Positions 8,927 through 17,460 of a stretch of 64,000 nt of DNA are shown here, one piece after another. The translations under genes and the position numbers were made by a program. The DNA is from Sphingomonas sp. PL-96 (GTDB taxonomy: Bacteria; Pseudomonadota; Alphaproteobacteria; Sphingomonadales; Sphingomonadaceae), in NCBI RefSeq assembly GCF_020707215.1, contig NZ_JAJFET010000009.1:1-64000 (forward strand). Direction: 5' to 3'. Position 1 is the first letter of the stretch. Each line of letters begins with the position of its first letter. Under the pieces are notes generated by a model. The model worked only from the letters and a program-made list of their open reading frames with translations, was not told the origin of the DNA and searched no databases.

Positions 8927-9211
8927 GCCGACAATTTTACGGACGCAAGTATCTAATCATATTTTTTCTTGGGCTGGGGCTTTTGTGGACATTCGGCAAC
9001 AGTTGGCAGGCCGAAGTACCCGACCCCAAAGCAATGGGAGCGGTATCGGTGCAACACTTCGCCATTTCAGGTCAGCGACCGCTGCCGCGAGCCGTGCGGC
9101 GGCGTGGTCGTGCGCGCCGTGCGACGAACGGCGGCTGTTGCGGGACAGGCGGCGCTCGGAGGCTTCCCGCTGCCCGGCCAGGCGCTAAGCAGGGATCAAA
9201 GGGAAGTAACA

Positions 9212-10303
9212 ATGTCACCTATCCAGTCTCTGCGTCGTGGCGTCCTTGTCGCGTCGCTCTGTTCGGTTGCTGCCTGTATTCCGTCGGGGCCACAGCGTCC
9301 GGCGCCGGCCCCGCCGCCGATCACCGTCGCGCCCGCCCCGCCCGTGTTGCGCCCGCCGGTGTCGCCTCCGGTCCGGCTGCAGCCTTCGGCACGGCTGCTG
9401 AACGCGATCCAGGCGCTGGGCGGCAGCTTTCGCGGGGAAGTCGGCATCTCGGTCCGCGACATCGACGAGGGTTGGACCGTCGCCTGGGGCGGCGACACGC
9501 CACGGCCGCAGCAGAGCGTCAGCAAATTCTGGGTCGCGATCGCAGTCATGGATGCGGTGGACCAGGGCCGGCTTTCGCTCAGTGACCCCATCACGGTGCG
9601 GCGATCGGACCTGACCGTATTCCACCAGCCGATCCGGGCGCAGATCGGGGCCGACGGGTATCGCACCACCATCGGCAACCTGCTGTCCTGCGCGATGACG
9701 CGCAGCGACAACACCTGCAACGACGTGCTGCTGTGGAAGGTCGGCGGACCCGAGGCGATCCGGCGCATGCTGAAGACCAAGGGGATCGAGGGCGTGACCT
9801 TTGGCCCTGGCGAGCGGCTGCTGCAGGCGCGCACCGCCGGGCTGGAGTGGAAGCCGGAATGGGCCGGCGGCTCGGGCTTCCTGCAGGCGCGCGCTGCGAT
9901 GAACCAGGAGACGCGGCGCCGGGCGCTCGAACGCTATTTGGCCGACCCCTATGACGGCGCATCGGCCAATGGCGTGACCCTGGGCATCGCACTGCTCGCG
10001 CAGGGTAAGCTGCTGAGCGCCCGGTCGACGGATTCGCTGGTAACGCTGATGCATGCGAGCAAGACCGGGCCGCTGCGGCTGAAGTCGGGACTGCAGCCCG
10101 GCTGGACGTTGGCGCACAAGACCGGGACGGGGCAGGAGCTGGGCAGCCTGTCGACCGGCTATAACGACGTGGGGCTGCTGCGGGGGCCCGACGGGCACCG
10201 CTATGCGGTGGCGGTGATGATCGCCAGCACGCGCGAGCCGATCCCGGTGCGGATGCGGCTGATGGGCGACGTCAGCCGCGCGATCATCGCGTCGACCGAC
10301 TGA
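9212..10303 (+). CDS. Class A beta-lactamase-like serine hydrolase, probable lipoprotein
   Basis: 363 residues. The ATG at 9212 opens a lipoprotein signal with lipobox 'SVAAC' (Cys22), followed by a Pro-rich tether of about 35 residues. Class A motifs are present in order: SVSK (nucleophile Ser102, Lys105), SDN at about 165, a Glu at about 201 in 'GPGERLLQ' at the spacing of Glu166, and 'HKTGTG' near the C terminus. The spacing between the Glu and KTG is about 30 residues longer than in classical enzymes, and a Gln replaces the usual omega-loop Asn. It may hydrolyse beta-lactams or act on peptidoglycan-like substrates from the outer membrane. Divergent from the receptor gene. Confidence 0.85.
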   Translation: MSPIQSLRRGVLVASLCSVAACIPSGPQRPAPAPPPITVAPAPPVLRPPVSPPVRLQPSARLLNAIQALGGSFRGEVGISVRDIDEGWTVAWGGDTPRPQQSVSKFWVAIAVMDAVDQGRLSLSDPITVRRSDLTVFHQPIRAQIGADGYRTTIGNLLSCAMTRSDNTCNDVLLWKVGGPEAIRRMLKTKGIEGVTFGPGERLLQARTAGLEWKPEWAGGSGFLQARAAMNQETRRRALERYLADPYDGASANGVTLGIALLAQGKLLSARSTDSLVTLMHASKTGPLRLKSGLQPGWTLAHKTGTGQELGSLSTGYNDVGLLRGPDGHRYAVAVMIASTREPIPVRMRLMGDVSRAIIASTD

Positions 10304-10384
10304 CCCGGCTGCCGGGACGGAGGGGCAGCGCGAAGAGGCGCGGCAGGGATCCAGGGCCAAGCAGGGCAACGCCTTGCGGGGTCT

Positions 10385-10414
10385 GGAGCCCTGGGCTCCT
10401 GCCTTCGCGGGAGC
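10385..10414. repeat. Hairpin-forming intergenic element between convergent genes
   Basis: GGAGCC-CTG-GGCTCC is followed by a second arm, so that GCTCC (10395-10399) can also pair with GGAGC (10410-10414) around TGCCTTCGCG. The alternative hairpins lie between the convergent lactamase-like and M14 peptidase genes. This could be a terminator or a REP-like element. Confidence 0.5.
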
Positions 10415-10447
10415 ATGAACAGGATCCTTGCCAGGGCCTCCGCCTGT

Positions 10448-12223
10448 TCAGCGCTCGCGCAGGATCGGGTAGCGCAGCGCATAGGGGTCGGCAGGCAGCA
10501 GCCGGTGGCGGAACCAGGCCAGGCGCGCGGCGGGATCGGCGGCAAAGGCTGGGTCGGCGGCGAGGCGCTGTTCGAACGCGGCGCGCGCCGTTGCGTCTGT
10601 CGCGAGCAGCCGGTCGGCCATGGGCGCCAGCACGAAATCCTCGGTACCGGGCGGGGGCTGCAGCGCCTCGGCAAAGAAGCCCCAGGCAAAGAAGGAATCC
10701 TGGCTCTCCGGCTCCAGCAGCGCGGCGGCGAGCAGGCCGAGCGGCTGGTCGGCGGGCACGCGGACCGAGCCGGCGGGCAGCGTCTCGCGCACGGCTTCGT
10801 GGAAAGTGGTCGCGGTGACCGGTACGCGGCCTTCGCTCGGCTTGCCGAGCGCAGGGTGGCGCAGGCGCACCCGGTCGAGATCGAGGGTGCGGGGCGCATC
10901 GAGCGTCTCAAAGCGGATGCCGTGGAGCGTCAGCCGCTCGACGATGTCGCCATAGCCGGGCGGCACCCACCAGGCGTTTGGCAGGTCGACCTGCTCGGTC
11001 GCGGTCTGGCCGATGATCGGCATGCGGAAGCGGATCGGCCGGCCGAGCCAGCGCTGCTCCATGCGGCCCGAGGCGGGCGAGCGATAGGTCTCGTACCCGA
11101 CGCCCTTGAAGCCGTCGATCCAGCCGATCGGCTGGCTGGCGGGCGTCCAGCGCGTCATCAGCCGGGCGGGGCGGCTGGCGCGGTCCTTCGCCTTGGCCGC
11201 CTGGATGCGGTCGGCGTCCGTGGCTGCCAGGCGCAGCGCCGCTTCCATCAGCACATAGCTGCCGAGCACGCGCTGGCGATAGGGTTTGAGCGAATGGTTC
11301 TCCACCAGCACGGTCGGCACGCCGATGAAGTCGCCATAGCCGGTCGAATAGCGCGGCCCTTCCGGGCTGAAGCGGATCCCCTTGGTGGGATCATGCGCGT
11401 CGATCGCGCTGGGATAGACGCCGGGGATGTGCCCGGCGCGCTCCAGCGCGGCGGTGGCGCCTGGCCCGAACCGCTGCTCCAGCCAGTCCGCAGTGGCGCG
11501 GTGGCGGGCGTAGGTGCCCCAGCCGGCGTAGGTGAAGGTCACGTCATATTGGTGGTCGAAGCCGTCGCTGACGTGGAAGTCCATGTAGAGCAGCGGATCG
11601 AGCGTGCGCAGCAGGCCGACGACCGCGCGCGTTTCCGGCGCGTCGAGCTTGGCATAGTCGCGGTTGAGGTCGCGGTTGCGGGCGTTGGCGCGATAGCCCT
11701 TGGCGAACGGGATCCGGTCGTGCGGGCGGTTCAGGACGTCCGTCCGCTCGTGCCCGTCGATGTTGAGGATCGGCACGAACACCAGGTCGACCGCGTCGAG
11801 CAGCCCGTCCTTGCCGCGCAGCGCGATGTCGCGCAGCAGCATGAGGCCGGCGTCCTTGCCGTCGATCTCGCCCGGATGGATGCCGGCCTGGATCAGCACC
11901 ACCGGCTTCCTCGCGCCGCCCTTGCTGACCCGCACGGCGAGCAGGTCGCGGCCTTCGCCGGTGCGGCCGATGGTTTCGATCGAGACCAGCGGCGAGGCGG
12001 CGTCGAGCCGTTCGAGCCAGGCGCGCGTCTCGGCATAGCTTGGCGTCGCCTGGAACCCGGCGCGCTCGGCCGGGGTGATCCAGGGGTCGTTCGGAGCGGC
12101 GATCAATGCCTCGCTGCTGCCGGACCAGGGAAGGGCGGGGGGCAGTGACGCTGGTTGTTGGGCGGCGGCTGAAAACGGGGAGCAGAGGAAGGCGGTTGCG
12201 AACACGGCGGCGCGGAAGGGCAA
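10448..12223 (-). CDS. M14 zinc carboxypeptidase family protein, exported
   Basis: 591 residues. I chose a TTG start at 12223 because AGGAG lies 6 bases upstream and it opens directly into a signal peptide ('PFRAAVFATAFLCSPFSAAAQ'); the frame is open further upstream without signal or ribosome site. The M14 zinc ligands are seen as 'GIHPGEIDG' (His and Glu) and the later His in 'MDFHVSDG', with the general-base Glu in 'TVLVENHS'. The catalytic domain covers about residues 60-330 and is followed by a C-terminal extension of about 250 residues of unknown role. Predicted periplasmic peptide or amino-acid-amide hydrolase. Confidence 0.85.
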   Translation of the reverse strand: MPFRAAVFATAFLCSPFSAAAQQPASLPPALPWSGSSEALIAAPNDPWITPAERAGFQATPSYAETRAWLERLDAASPLVSIETIGRTGEGRDLLAVRVSKGGARKPVVLIQAGIHPGEIDGKDAGLMLLRDIALRGKDGLLDAVDLVFVPILNIDGHERTDVLNRPHDRIPFAKGYRANARNRDLNRDYAKLDAPETRAVVGLLRTLDPLLYMDFHVSDGFDHQYDVTFTYAGWGTYARHRATADWLEQRFGPGATAALERAGHIPGVYPSAIDAHDPTKGIRFSPEGPRYSTGYGDFIGVPTVLVENHSLKPYRQRVLGSYVLMEAALRLAATDADRIQAAKAKDRASRPARLMTRWTPASQPIGWIDGFKGVGYETYRSPASGRMEQRWLGRPIRFRMPIIGQTATEQVDLPNAWWVPPGYGDIVERLTLHGIRFETLDAPRTLDLDRVRLRHPALGKPSEGRVPVTATTFHEAVRETLPAGSVRVPADQPLGLLAAALLEPESQDSFFAWGFFAEALQPPPGTEDFVLAPMADRLLATDATARAAFEQRLAADPAFAADPAARLAWFRHRLLPADPYALRYPILRER

Positions 12224-12374
12224 GGACGACTCCTGATGGTCTGCAACTGGCGGTTGTTCCAGGGCACCGCGCCATCGTCCTGGGGGGATCCAGGGGCACC
12301 GCCCAACGGCGCGGCTCTGCGTACGCGATGATATATCGTTATGCAACCGAGCGGCCGTTGGTGGTACGGATTGG

Positions 12375-12761
12375 ATGCGTTCCCGGCGCGAACGGCCGGA
12401 AAGCTGTCCCCTCTACACACATCCGCAACCGCCGGCAGGAGAACGGTTTGGTGTTGAAGATCGCCGCGCGGCGCCGCACGTCGATGATGTGGCAGGGCGG
12501 CTCGTCTATGTATTGCCGGTGACCTCAGGCACAGCCCGCACTCCGGCCTTTGATATTCGGGAGGCGGACTTGCGGGTGTTGCTGGCCGCCCCTGATCGTC
12601 GAGCGGTGCTGGAGGCGCGCGCCGAACGAATGCTCCAACGCGCCAGCATCCGGCGCAAACCAGAAGTGACGCCCGCGATGTTCCGCGACCTGCTGGATCA
12701 AGTGCTGCATGCCCCGCGAGCGGACCTCGCAACGTCCAACACCCGGTTCGACCGCGGGTAG
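12375..12761 (+). CDS. Possible hypothetical protein (up to 128 aa)
   Basis: The C-terminal two-thirds has a protein-like composition with an amphipathic helical stretch ('AVLEARAERMLQRASIRR' then 'MFRDLLDQVLHAP'), but the N-terminal part is Arg/Pro-rich like random high-GC frames. No clear ribosome site, motif or neighbour supports it. The real start could be internal. It lies in a sparse 0.9-kb region just left of an IS remnant, so it may be an orphan or degraded gene. Confidence 0.3.
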   Translation: MRSRRERPESCPLYTHPQPPAGERFGVEDRRAAPHVDDVAGRLVYVLPVTSGTARTPAFDIREADLRVLLAAPDRRAVLEARAERMLQRASIRRKPEVTPAMFRDLLDQVLHAPRADLATSNTRFDRG

Positions 12762-13133
12762 CCCTGCCTTCGTGCTCTAGGCCAGCCGGACAAGGTCACC
12801 CCCTGTCGCCGCAGCGACACGAGAGATTCGCAGGTACGTTTGTGGGCGCAACCTTGAAGTGCGCCTAATGTGGGAGGGAAAACGGCGGTTTGTAACCTTA
12901 TCTCTGTAACCCGCTTGCCCTTTTGGAATGGATGCAAACTCGAGCTAGCCGCACACCCATGAGCAAGCTCGCCGTTCCCTCATTACGGTCTGCACGTCTT
13001 GACGGGGGTCACGATCAACCTACGCCCTGTCCAGCCGGTAGAACTCGCTCAGAAGAAAGCGCTTAGTCACAAATGAGTCTACTTCAGCGAGACGGGATGA
13101 GCGCCGCTCCGCGAGGTAGATCAGCGACGGCGG
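12762..13133. other. Sparse lower-GC intergenic DNA, no gene recognised
   Basis: No frame here has convincing composition, start or motif. GC content is lower than in the flanks. It sits directly against the end of an IS3-type remnant and may be the scarred edge of an insertion. Confidence 0.4.
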
Positions 13134-13301
13134 TGAGCGGCCCCCACCGGGTGGTCCGGGTTGATAGTTAGTGCGTTTCCGGGGCCGGCGGTCGGTAGCC
13201 GAGGCTGCTGTGCGGCCGGGCTGTGTTGTAGTGACGTCGCCCCGCCTCGATCAGCATCCTGGCCTCTGCGAGGCTGTAGAAGATCTCGCCGTTGGTGACG
13301 G
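13134..13301 (-). mobile_element. IS3-family insertion-sequence remnant (transposase C terminus and end)
   Basis: On the minus strand the frame reads 'NGEIFYSLAEARMLIEAG' then 'RRHYNTARPHSSLGYRPP' and ends at a TAA near 13168. This is the C-terminal signature of IS3-family OrfB (DDE) transposases, including the 'HYNTARPHSSLGYRPP' motif. The DDE residues and all upstream transposase sequence are missing. Downstream, TGAGCGGCCCCCACCGGG at 13134 looks like the terminal repeat of such an element. Only about 165 bases survive, so it is inactive. Confidence 0.8.
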
Positions 13302-13982
13302 CTAAGCAGCACTGACGACAGCAACACCCTGGGTGTTGGCGCTGACGGCCAGACCGCGATAATCGGGAATGGCTGAATGCGCCGTGCCGATCGGGTGGCT
13401 GTGCGTGGCAGTGATTGCAAGAGCGGCGGCACCAGCTGCGTCGGCGGCGTTGAGGCCCGCAACGGTGTCCTCGAACACCAGGCACTCGGCGGGATCGACG
13501 TTGAGCCGCTTCGCACCGAGCAGAAAGCATGCAGGATCGGGCTTGCCACGCTCGACATCTTCCGAGGTGACCAGCACGGGCGGGATCGCGATCCCGGCTC
13601 GGGCAAGACGCGCTTCGGCTAGCTTGCGCGAGGCGGATGTCACGATCGCCCAGCGGCCTTCGGGGATCCCGGCGAGGAACTTAGCTACGCCGGCGATCGG
13701 TGCCACCCCGTCGGTATCCTCGATCTCCAATTTGGTGATCCACGCCGCCTCGGCTTCCGGATCGCTGACGCCAAGGCGCTTCATCGTTTCCACCGTGCGC
13801 ACGCCGTGCATGATGGAGATGACATGTGCTGGGTCGAAATTACGCATGCGTGACCAAGTCGTCCAGGCGCGATTAGCCGACTCGATGCTCGTGATCAGCG
13901 TACCGTCCATGTCGAACAGGAAGGCGGAGAACCGACGGCCCGCGAGGGGCGTAACGGCGGAAGTGGAAGAGAGCATGTGCAT
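13302..13982 (-). CDS. HAD-superfamily sugar phosphatase / phosphoglucomutase-like
   Basis: 226 residues from an ATG at 13982 with GAGGG about 8 bases before it. HAD motif I is 'FLFDMDGTL' (two Asp), motif II 'AIVTSAS', the motif III Lys is in 'VERGKPDPACF' and motif IV 'CLVFEDTVAG'. A helical cap of about 65 residues sits between motifs I and II, as in beta-phosphoglucomutase and 2-deoxyglucose-6-phosphatase relatives. It is the last gene of the amino-sugar operon, 63 bases after the kinase, and may remove or control a phosphorylated sugar. Its stop codon lies at the junction with the IS3 remnant, so its natural C terminus may have been altered. Confidence 0.85.
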   Translation of the reverse strand: MHMLSSTSAVTPLAGRRFSAFLFDMDGTLITSIESANRAWTTWSRMRNFDPAHVISIMHGVRTVETMKRLGVSDPEAEAAWITKLEIEDTDGVAPIAGVAKFLAGIPEGRWAIVTSASRKLAEARLARAGIAIPPVLVTSEDVERGKPDPACFLLGAKRLNVDPAECLVFEDTVAGLNAADAAGAAALAITATHSHPIGTAHSAIPDYRGLAVSANTQGVAVVSAA

Positions 13983-14045
13983 GAGGAAAACCCTCAATAG
14001 GATTGTGGGGGAGGGCGCAACCGCCGCACCACGGCGGGGTGACAA

Positions 14046-14987
14046 TCAGCCTGCCGTGGCCCTGCTCAGTAGGCGGGCATAACGCGCGGCGCCCTCGACT
14101 GGGCTCCATCGGGGCTCGACCACCTCGAACTGCCCGTTTTCGTTCAACAACTGCCGCAGCGTCTCGCGAACAACGTCCTGCCGCTGCACGACGCCGCCAG
14201 ACCAGGAGAAGGCAGCGCGTTCGCCCGTCGCATAGCCGAGTTGTGCACGCAGACTAGTGGCGATCGCGAAAAGTTCGCGTGCCGCCTGCGTCAGGATCGC
14301 GAGCGCGGCCGGATCTCCCGCCGCCGCCGCGCTGGAGACGATCGGCGCCAAGGCGGCGATCCCATCGCGACCGAGCCCGCCGGAGCCCATCGTTTTCGCG
14401 CAGATGTCGAGATCGTTTGTGAGGGACAGCGCGTCGACAAAGGCGGCGTGGAGCGGCCCGCGGGGCAGGCGCCCGTCGCTCATCCGGGTAAAGGCGTTGA
14501 GGCCCTGTACGGCGATCCAATAGGCCGAGCCTTCGTCGCTGAACACCTCGCCCCAGCCACCGGTGCGCGCCTCCACTGAGCCGCGTCGCCCGTAGCCGAT
14601 CGAGCCGGTCCCCGCGACCAGGTTGATCCCGTCCTCGCAGGCCAACGATCCCGCCCAGCCGCACACCATATCGTTGGCGCACCGATAGCGGTCGTGCCCG
14701 AGCAGCGCCGCACAGGCGGTGTCGAGCAGCGGGTCGGTCGCCTTGTCTTCTCCGAAGGCGGGAAGGCCGACAAAGGCGAAGGCGATGTCGGCGGGCGTGA
14801 TCGAAAGCGCGGCGCAGATCGCGCCGACGCCTTCGCTCAGCGCAGCTTTGGCGCCATCCAGTCCGACCTGAAGATGATAAGTGGTGCCCGTTCTCGCCCG
14901 CGCCAGTTCGCGTCCGCCGTCGTCGATGCAGAGGAATTCGGTCTTGGTTCCCCCGCCGTCGACGCCCAGAAAATAGCTCGCGGTCAT
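14046..14987 (-). CDS. BadF/BadG/BcrA/BcrD-type sugar kinase (N-acetylhexosamine kinase-like)
   Basis: 313 residues, the usual length of GlcNAc-kinase-like members of the ASKHA fold. It has the N-terminal phosphate loop 'GVDGGGTKTEFLCID', a second phosphate motif 'LVAGTGSIGYG', an acidic 'GGWGEVFSDEGSAYWI' segment and a late 'SGGVV' adenosine-binding turn. The ATG overlaps the agaS stop in ATGA. The expected reaction is ATP-dependent phosphorylation of GalNAc, GalN or GlcNAc at the 6-hydroxyl, feeding AgaS. Substrate is inferred from neighbours; the family also contains unrelated dehydratase activators, but those carry Fe-S cysteines in a different context. Confidence 0.85.
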   Translation of the reverse strand: MTASYFLGVDGGGTKTEFLCIDDGGRELARARTGTTYHLQVGLDGAKAALSEGVGAICAALSITPADIAFAFVGLPAFGEDKATDPLLDTACAALLGHDRYRCANDMVCGWAGSLACEDGINLVAGTGSIGYGRRGSVEARTGGWGEVFSDEGSAYWIAVQGLNAFTRMSDGRLPRGPLHAAFVDALSLTNDLDICAKTMGSGGLGRDGIAALAPIVSSAAAAGDPAALAILTQAARELFAIATSLRAQLGYATGERAAFSWSGGVVQRQDVVRETLRQLLNENGQFEVVEPRWSPVEGAARYARLLSRATAG

Positions 14988-16114
14988 GCGTTGTGGATTC
15001 GCACGCCCTGGACGACGCGATTGACGGTGCCGTTCTGGTTCGGCGTGTCCGGCGTGAGACCAAGCGCCAGCGAGACCTGCAGTGCGTAGAGCTGTGCCGG
15101 CACGATGAAGGGGAACAGCAGGTCGGCATCCGTCGCTGCCGCCATGCCCGGAACGATCACGTCGGCATTGTCACCGGGCTGCGCCGAGACCGTCAACAGC
15201 GCGCCGCAGCGCGCATCCGCACGCAGTTCCTCGACGATGTCGAGATCGTAATGACGGGTGAGGGGATCGTTGGACAGGAACACCACGATCAGCGCGTCGG
15301 GCGCGACGATCGTCTTGGGCCCATGGCGGAAGCCGAGTGCGGTATCGAATGCCGTCACGACCTTTCCATCGCTGAGTTCGAGCAGCTTGAGCGCCGCCTC
15401 ACGCGCCAGACCCTTGAACACGCCGCTCCCGAGATAGACGACCCGCGAGAAGTTGCGTGCTGCCAGCGCCGTCGCCTTCTCTTCGACGTCGCGGGCGACC
15501 GCGCGCACCGCGTCCGAGATCGCGACGACCCGCTCGGCCATTGCGGCCGGACCGGTGAAGGCGGTGAGCGCGGTCAGCATCATCGCGCTGAAGCTCGACG
15601 TCATTGCGAAGGCGCGATCGTGCGTGGCCTCGGGCAGCAGGATGACATGTCCGTCGGCGTAGTGCCGCTTGGCCAGTGCGCCCTCGGCATTGCAGGTGAT
15701 GATCAGGTGATGCACGTCTGCGACGCGCGCATCGACCAGATCCAGCGCCGCGACGCTTTCGGGGCTGTTGCCCGAACGACCGAACGACACCAGCAGGATC
15801 GGTGCACCCGCCCGCAGGAACAATGCCGGCGAGCTGACCAGATCAGTGGTCGGGATCGACTCAACGCAGCGGCCAAGCAACTGCGACAGCCAAGGCGCCA
15901 GACTGTCGCCGATGAAGGCCGAGGTGCCTGCGCCGGTCAGCACAATGCGCAGGTTCGGACGCGCGAGCAGCGGCTGGAGGAAGCCGTCGAGCGCACCTGC
16001 ATCACGTGCAATCAGCGCGTGCGTTTCGGCGAGCGTGTCCGGCTGCTGGAGGATCTCGCGCCGCGTCCAGCACTCGGCAGTGTCGGCACTGGCCGCCATC
16101 AGGGTTTCAGGCAT
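14984..16114 (-). CDS. agaS: SIS-domain galactosamine-6-phosphate deaminase/isomerase (AgaS-like)
   Basis: 376 residues, close to the length of AgaS. Two SIS domains: the first with 'VLTGAGTSAFIGDSL' and 'LVSFGRSGNSPES', the second with 'VVYLGSGVFKGLAREAALK' and 'FDTALGFRHGPKT'. AgaS converts galactosamine 6-phosphate to tagatose 6-phosphate and ammonia. The start overlaps the preceding gatZ stop by 8 bases and its own stop overlaps the kinase ATG, which implies translational coupling. The neighbours (GatZ family, AgaR-like repressor, GH-D glycosidase) fit a galactosamine route better than a glucosamine one. Confidence 0.88.
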   Translation of the reverse strand: MPETLMAASADTAECWTRREILQQPDTLAETHALIARDAGALDGFLQPLLARPNLRIVLTGAGTSAFIGDSLAPWLSQLLGRCVESIPTTDLVSSPALFLRAGAPILLVSFGRSGNSPESVAALDLVDARVADVHHLIITCNAEGALAKRHYADGHVILLPEATHDRAFAMTSSFSAMMLTALTAFTGPAAMAERVVAISDAVRAVARDVEEKATALAARNFSRVVYLGSGVFKGLAREAALKLLELSDGKVVTAFDTALGFRHGPKTIVAPDALIVVFLSNDPLTRHYDLDIVEELRADARCGALLTVSAQPGDNADVIVPGMAAATDADLLFPFIVPAQLYALQVSLALGLTPDTPNQNGTVNRVVQGVRIHNA

Positions 16115-17387
16115 GGGGGTGGCAGGCTCCGTAATAGGTGTCCAGCGTGGCGGCGATATGCGCCATCACTAGGTCGAGAGGATCGCGGGTCGCCGTCCCG
16201 GCGCGCACCGCGGCATAAGCAAGGGGCAGATACTGGCTCACCAGCGGCAATGGCGGCGCGGTTTGGCGCAGATTGTCGAACAACCGCTCTTGCGCCGCTG
16301 CGATGGCAGGGGCCGGCCAGTAATAACGGATGCGGTCGCTCAGGCTGTATTGCAGCTGCTGCTCAAGTGCCTCGCCCTGCTCGTGATAGTATTTGCGCCA
16401 GTTGCCGGGCGCGGCGTGCATCCGCTCCAACGCGACGGCGCGCAGGGACGCGCGACGCTCGGCCGGCACGGTCTCGCGTTCGATCGCGTCCAGCGCCCAC
16501 AGCGCCTCGCGCAACGCGAAGGTGACGCCGGGGCCGACCTTCAGTATGGCGAAATGGTCGCGCACCAGTGCCGCCAACGCTTCGCTGGTCTGGTAGTCAG
16601 TGGAATGCGCTTCGAAGACGATGCCGGCGACCAGTTCGAGCGCGGTGCTGAGCGCGCGTGCCTTTTCCGGGCGATAGTCCACCACCTTGTCGTGGTCGAA
16701 CTCGACACCCGGCTGCACCACTGTGGCGATCACGCGGTTCCACGCCGCGGAGAGATCGGCCTCACGGAAGAGGTCGCGGTGCATGTCGAGTGTGGCGATG
16801 GCGGCTTCCGGGGTCGTCACCGCCAGTTCCTCCAGATACTCCGCCGCGCCGCCAGGAACGGGGACTTCCGTGCCGATGACATAGACCGGCGCGTCGTGCT
16901 CCTCGCCCGAGAAAGCGTCTTCCGCGGCACGCGCGAGCCGGGCGGCACGCTCGGCGATGATGCGCTCGGGCAGCGGCACTGCATCGTCGGCGCAGCTCAT
17001 CGAACAATCGAGATGGATCTTCCGGAAGCCGGCGGCGACGTAGTCGGCCACCATCACTTCGGCCTTGGCCATCGCCTCTTCGGCCGTCTGGGCGGTCCAG
17101 GCGTTCGGCCCGAGATGGTCTCCGCCGAGCACGAGACGATCAAGGGGAAAGCCGACGTGTTGTGCGATCGCTTCCACGAAGGCGCGGAAGTCGGCGGGCA
17201 CCATCCCGGTATAGCCGCCGTCCTGGTTCACCTGGTTTGACGTCGCTTCGATCAGCACGGTCGAGTCGCGTGTCAGCCCGTGGCGCAGGGTGGCCTCGAT
17301 CACGATCGGGTGCGCCGAGCAGACCGACGGGATGCCGATACGCTCACCCGCTTTGTGGCGCGCTACGATGTCTCTGATGGTCTGCAC
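16107..17387 (-). CDS. gatZ: D-tagatose-1,6-bisphosphate aldolase accessory subunit GatZ/KbaZ/AgaZ-like
   Basis: About 426 residues from a GTG at 17387 preceded by AAGGGGGA; this gives an N terminus 'QTIRDIVARHKAGERIGI' that matches the family start, so the TTG 27 bases upstream was rejected. Family features include 'SVCSAHPIVIEA', 'IEATSNQVNQDGGYTG', 'LGGDHLGPNAW', 'IHLDCSMSCADD', 'YVIGTEVPVPGG' and 'FEAHSTDYQT'. GatZ and KbaZ support the catalytic aldolase GatY/KbaY; for some AgaZ proteins a tagatose-6-phosphate kinase role has been proposed. No GatY/KbaY gene is in this cluster. It has its own operator-like site 53-72 bases upstream. Confidence 0.9.
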   Translation of the reverse strand: MQTIRDIVARHKAGERIGIPSVCSAHPIVIEATLRHGLTRDSTVLIEATSNQVNQDGGYTGMVPADFRAFVEAIAQHVGFPLDRLVLGGDHLGPNAWTAQTAEEAMAKAEVMVADYVAAGFRKIHLDCSMSCADDAVPLPERIIAERAARLARAAEDAFSGEEHDAPVYVIGTEVPVPGGAAEYLEELAVTTPEAAIATLDMHRDLFREADLSAAWNRVIATVVQPGVEFDHDKVVDYRPEKARALSTALELVAGIVFEAHSTDYQTSEALAALVRDHFAILKVGPGVTFALREALWALDAIERETVPAERRASLRAVALERMHAAPGNWRKYYHEQGEALEQQLQYSLSDRIRYYWPAPAIAAAQERLFDNLRQTAPPLPLVSQYLPLAYAAVRAGTATRDPLDLVMAHIAATLDTYYGACHPHA

Positions 17388-17439
17388 GGGTGAGTCCCCC
17401 TTCGCAAATCGCAATAACCTTCAACACGCTCAAGCGCAA

Positions 17440-17459
17440 GAAAGCGAAACCAAACGAAA
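17440..17459 (-). promoter_or_regulatory. Candidate AgaR-type operator upstream of gatZ-agaS-kinase
   Basis: On the minus strand: TTTCG TTTGG TTTCG CTTTC, four five-base units in phase, continuing into TTGCG. It lies in the 73-base gap between the DMT permease stop and the gatZ GTG. The pattern resembles the consensus I recall for E. coli AgaR sites (TTTCR TTTYR TTTYN YTT). Two similar sites occur in this cluster at 20598 and 22606. Confidence 0.7.
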
Positions 17460-17460
17460 C

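Noticed and set aside
10415..12148. 577-residue plus-strand frame opposite the M14 peptidase
   Set aside because: Shadow of the zinc peptidase; no coding signature.
12224..12346. N-terminal extension of the M14 peptidase to ATG 12346
   Set aside because: The extension is Arg/Pro-rich with no signal peptide, while TTG 12223 has AGGAG at 6 bases and opens a signal peptide.
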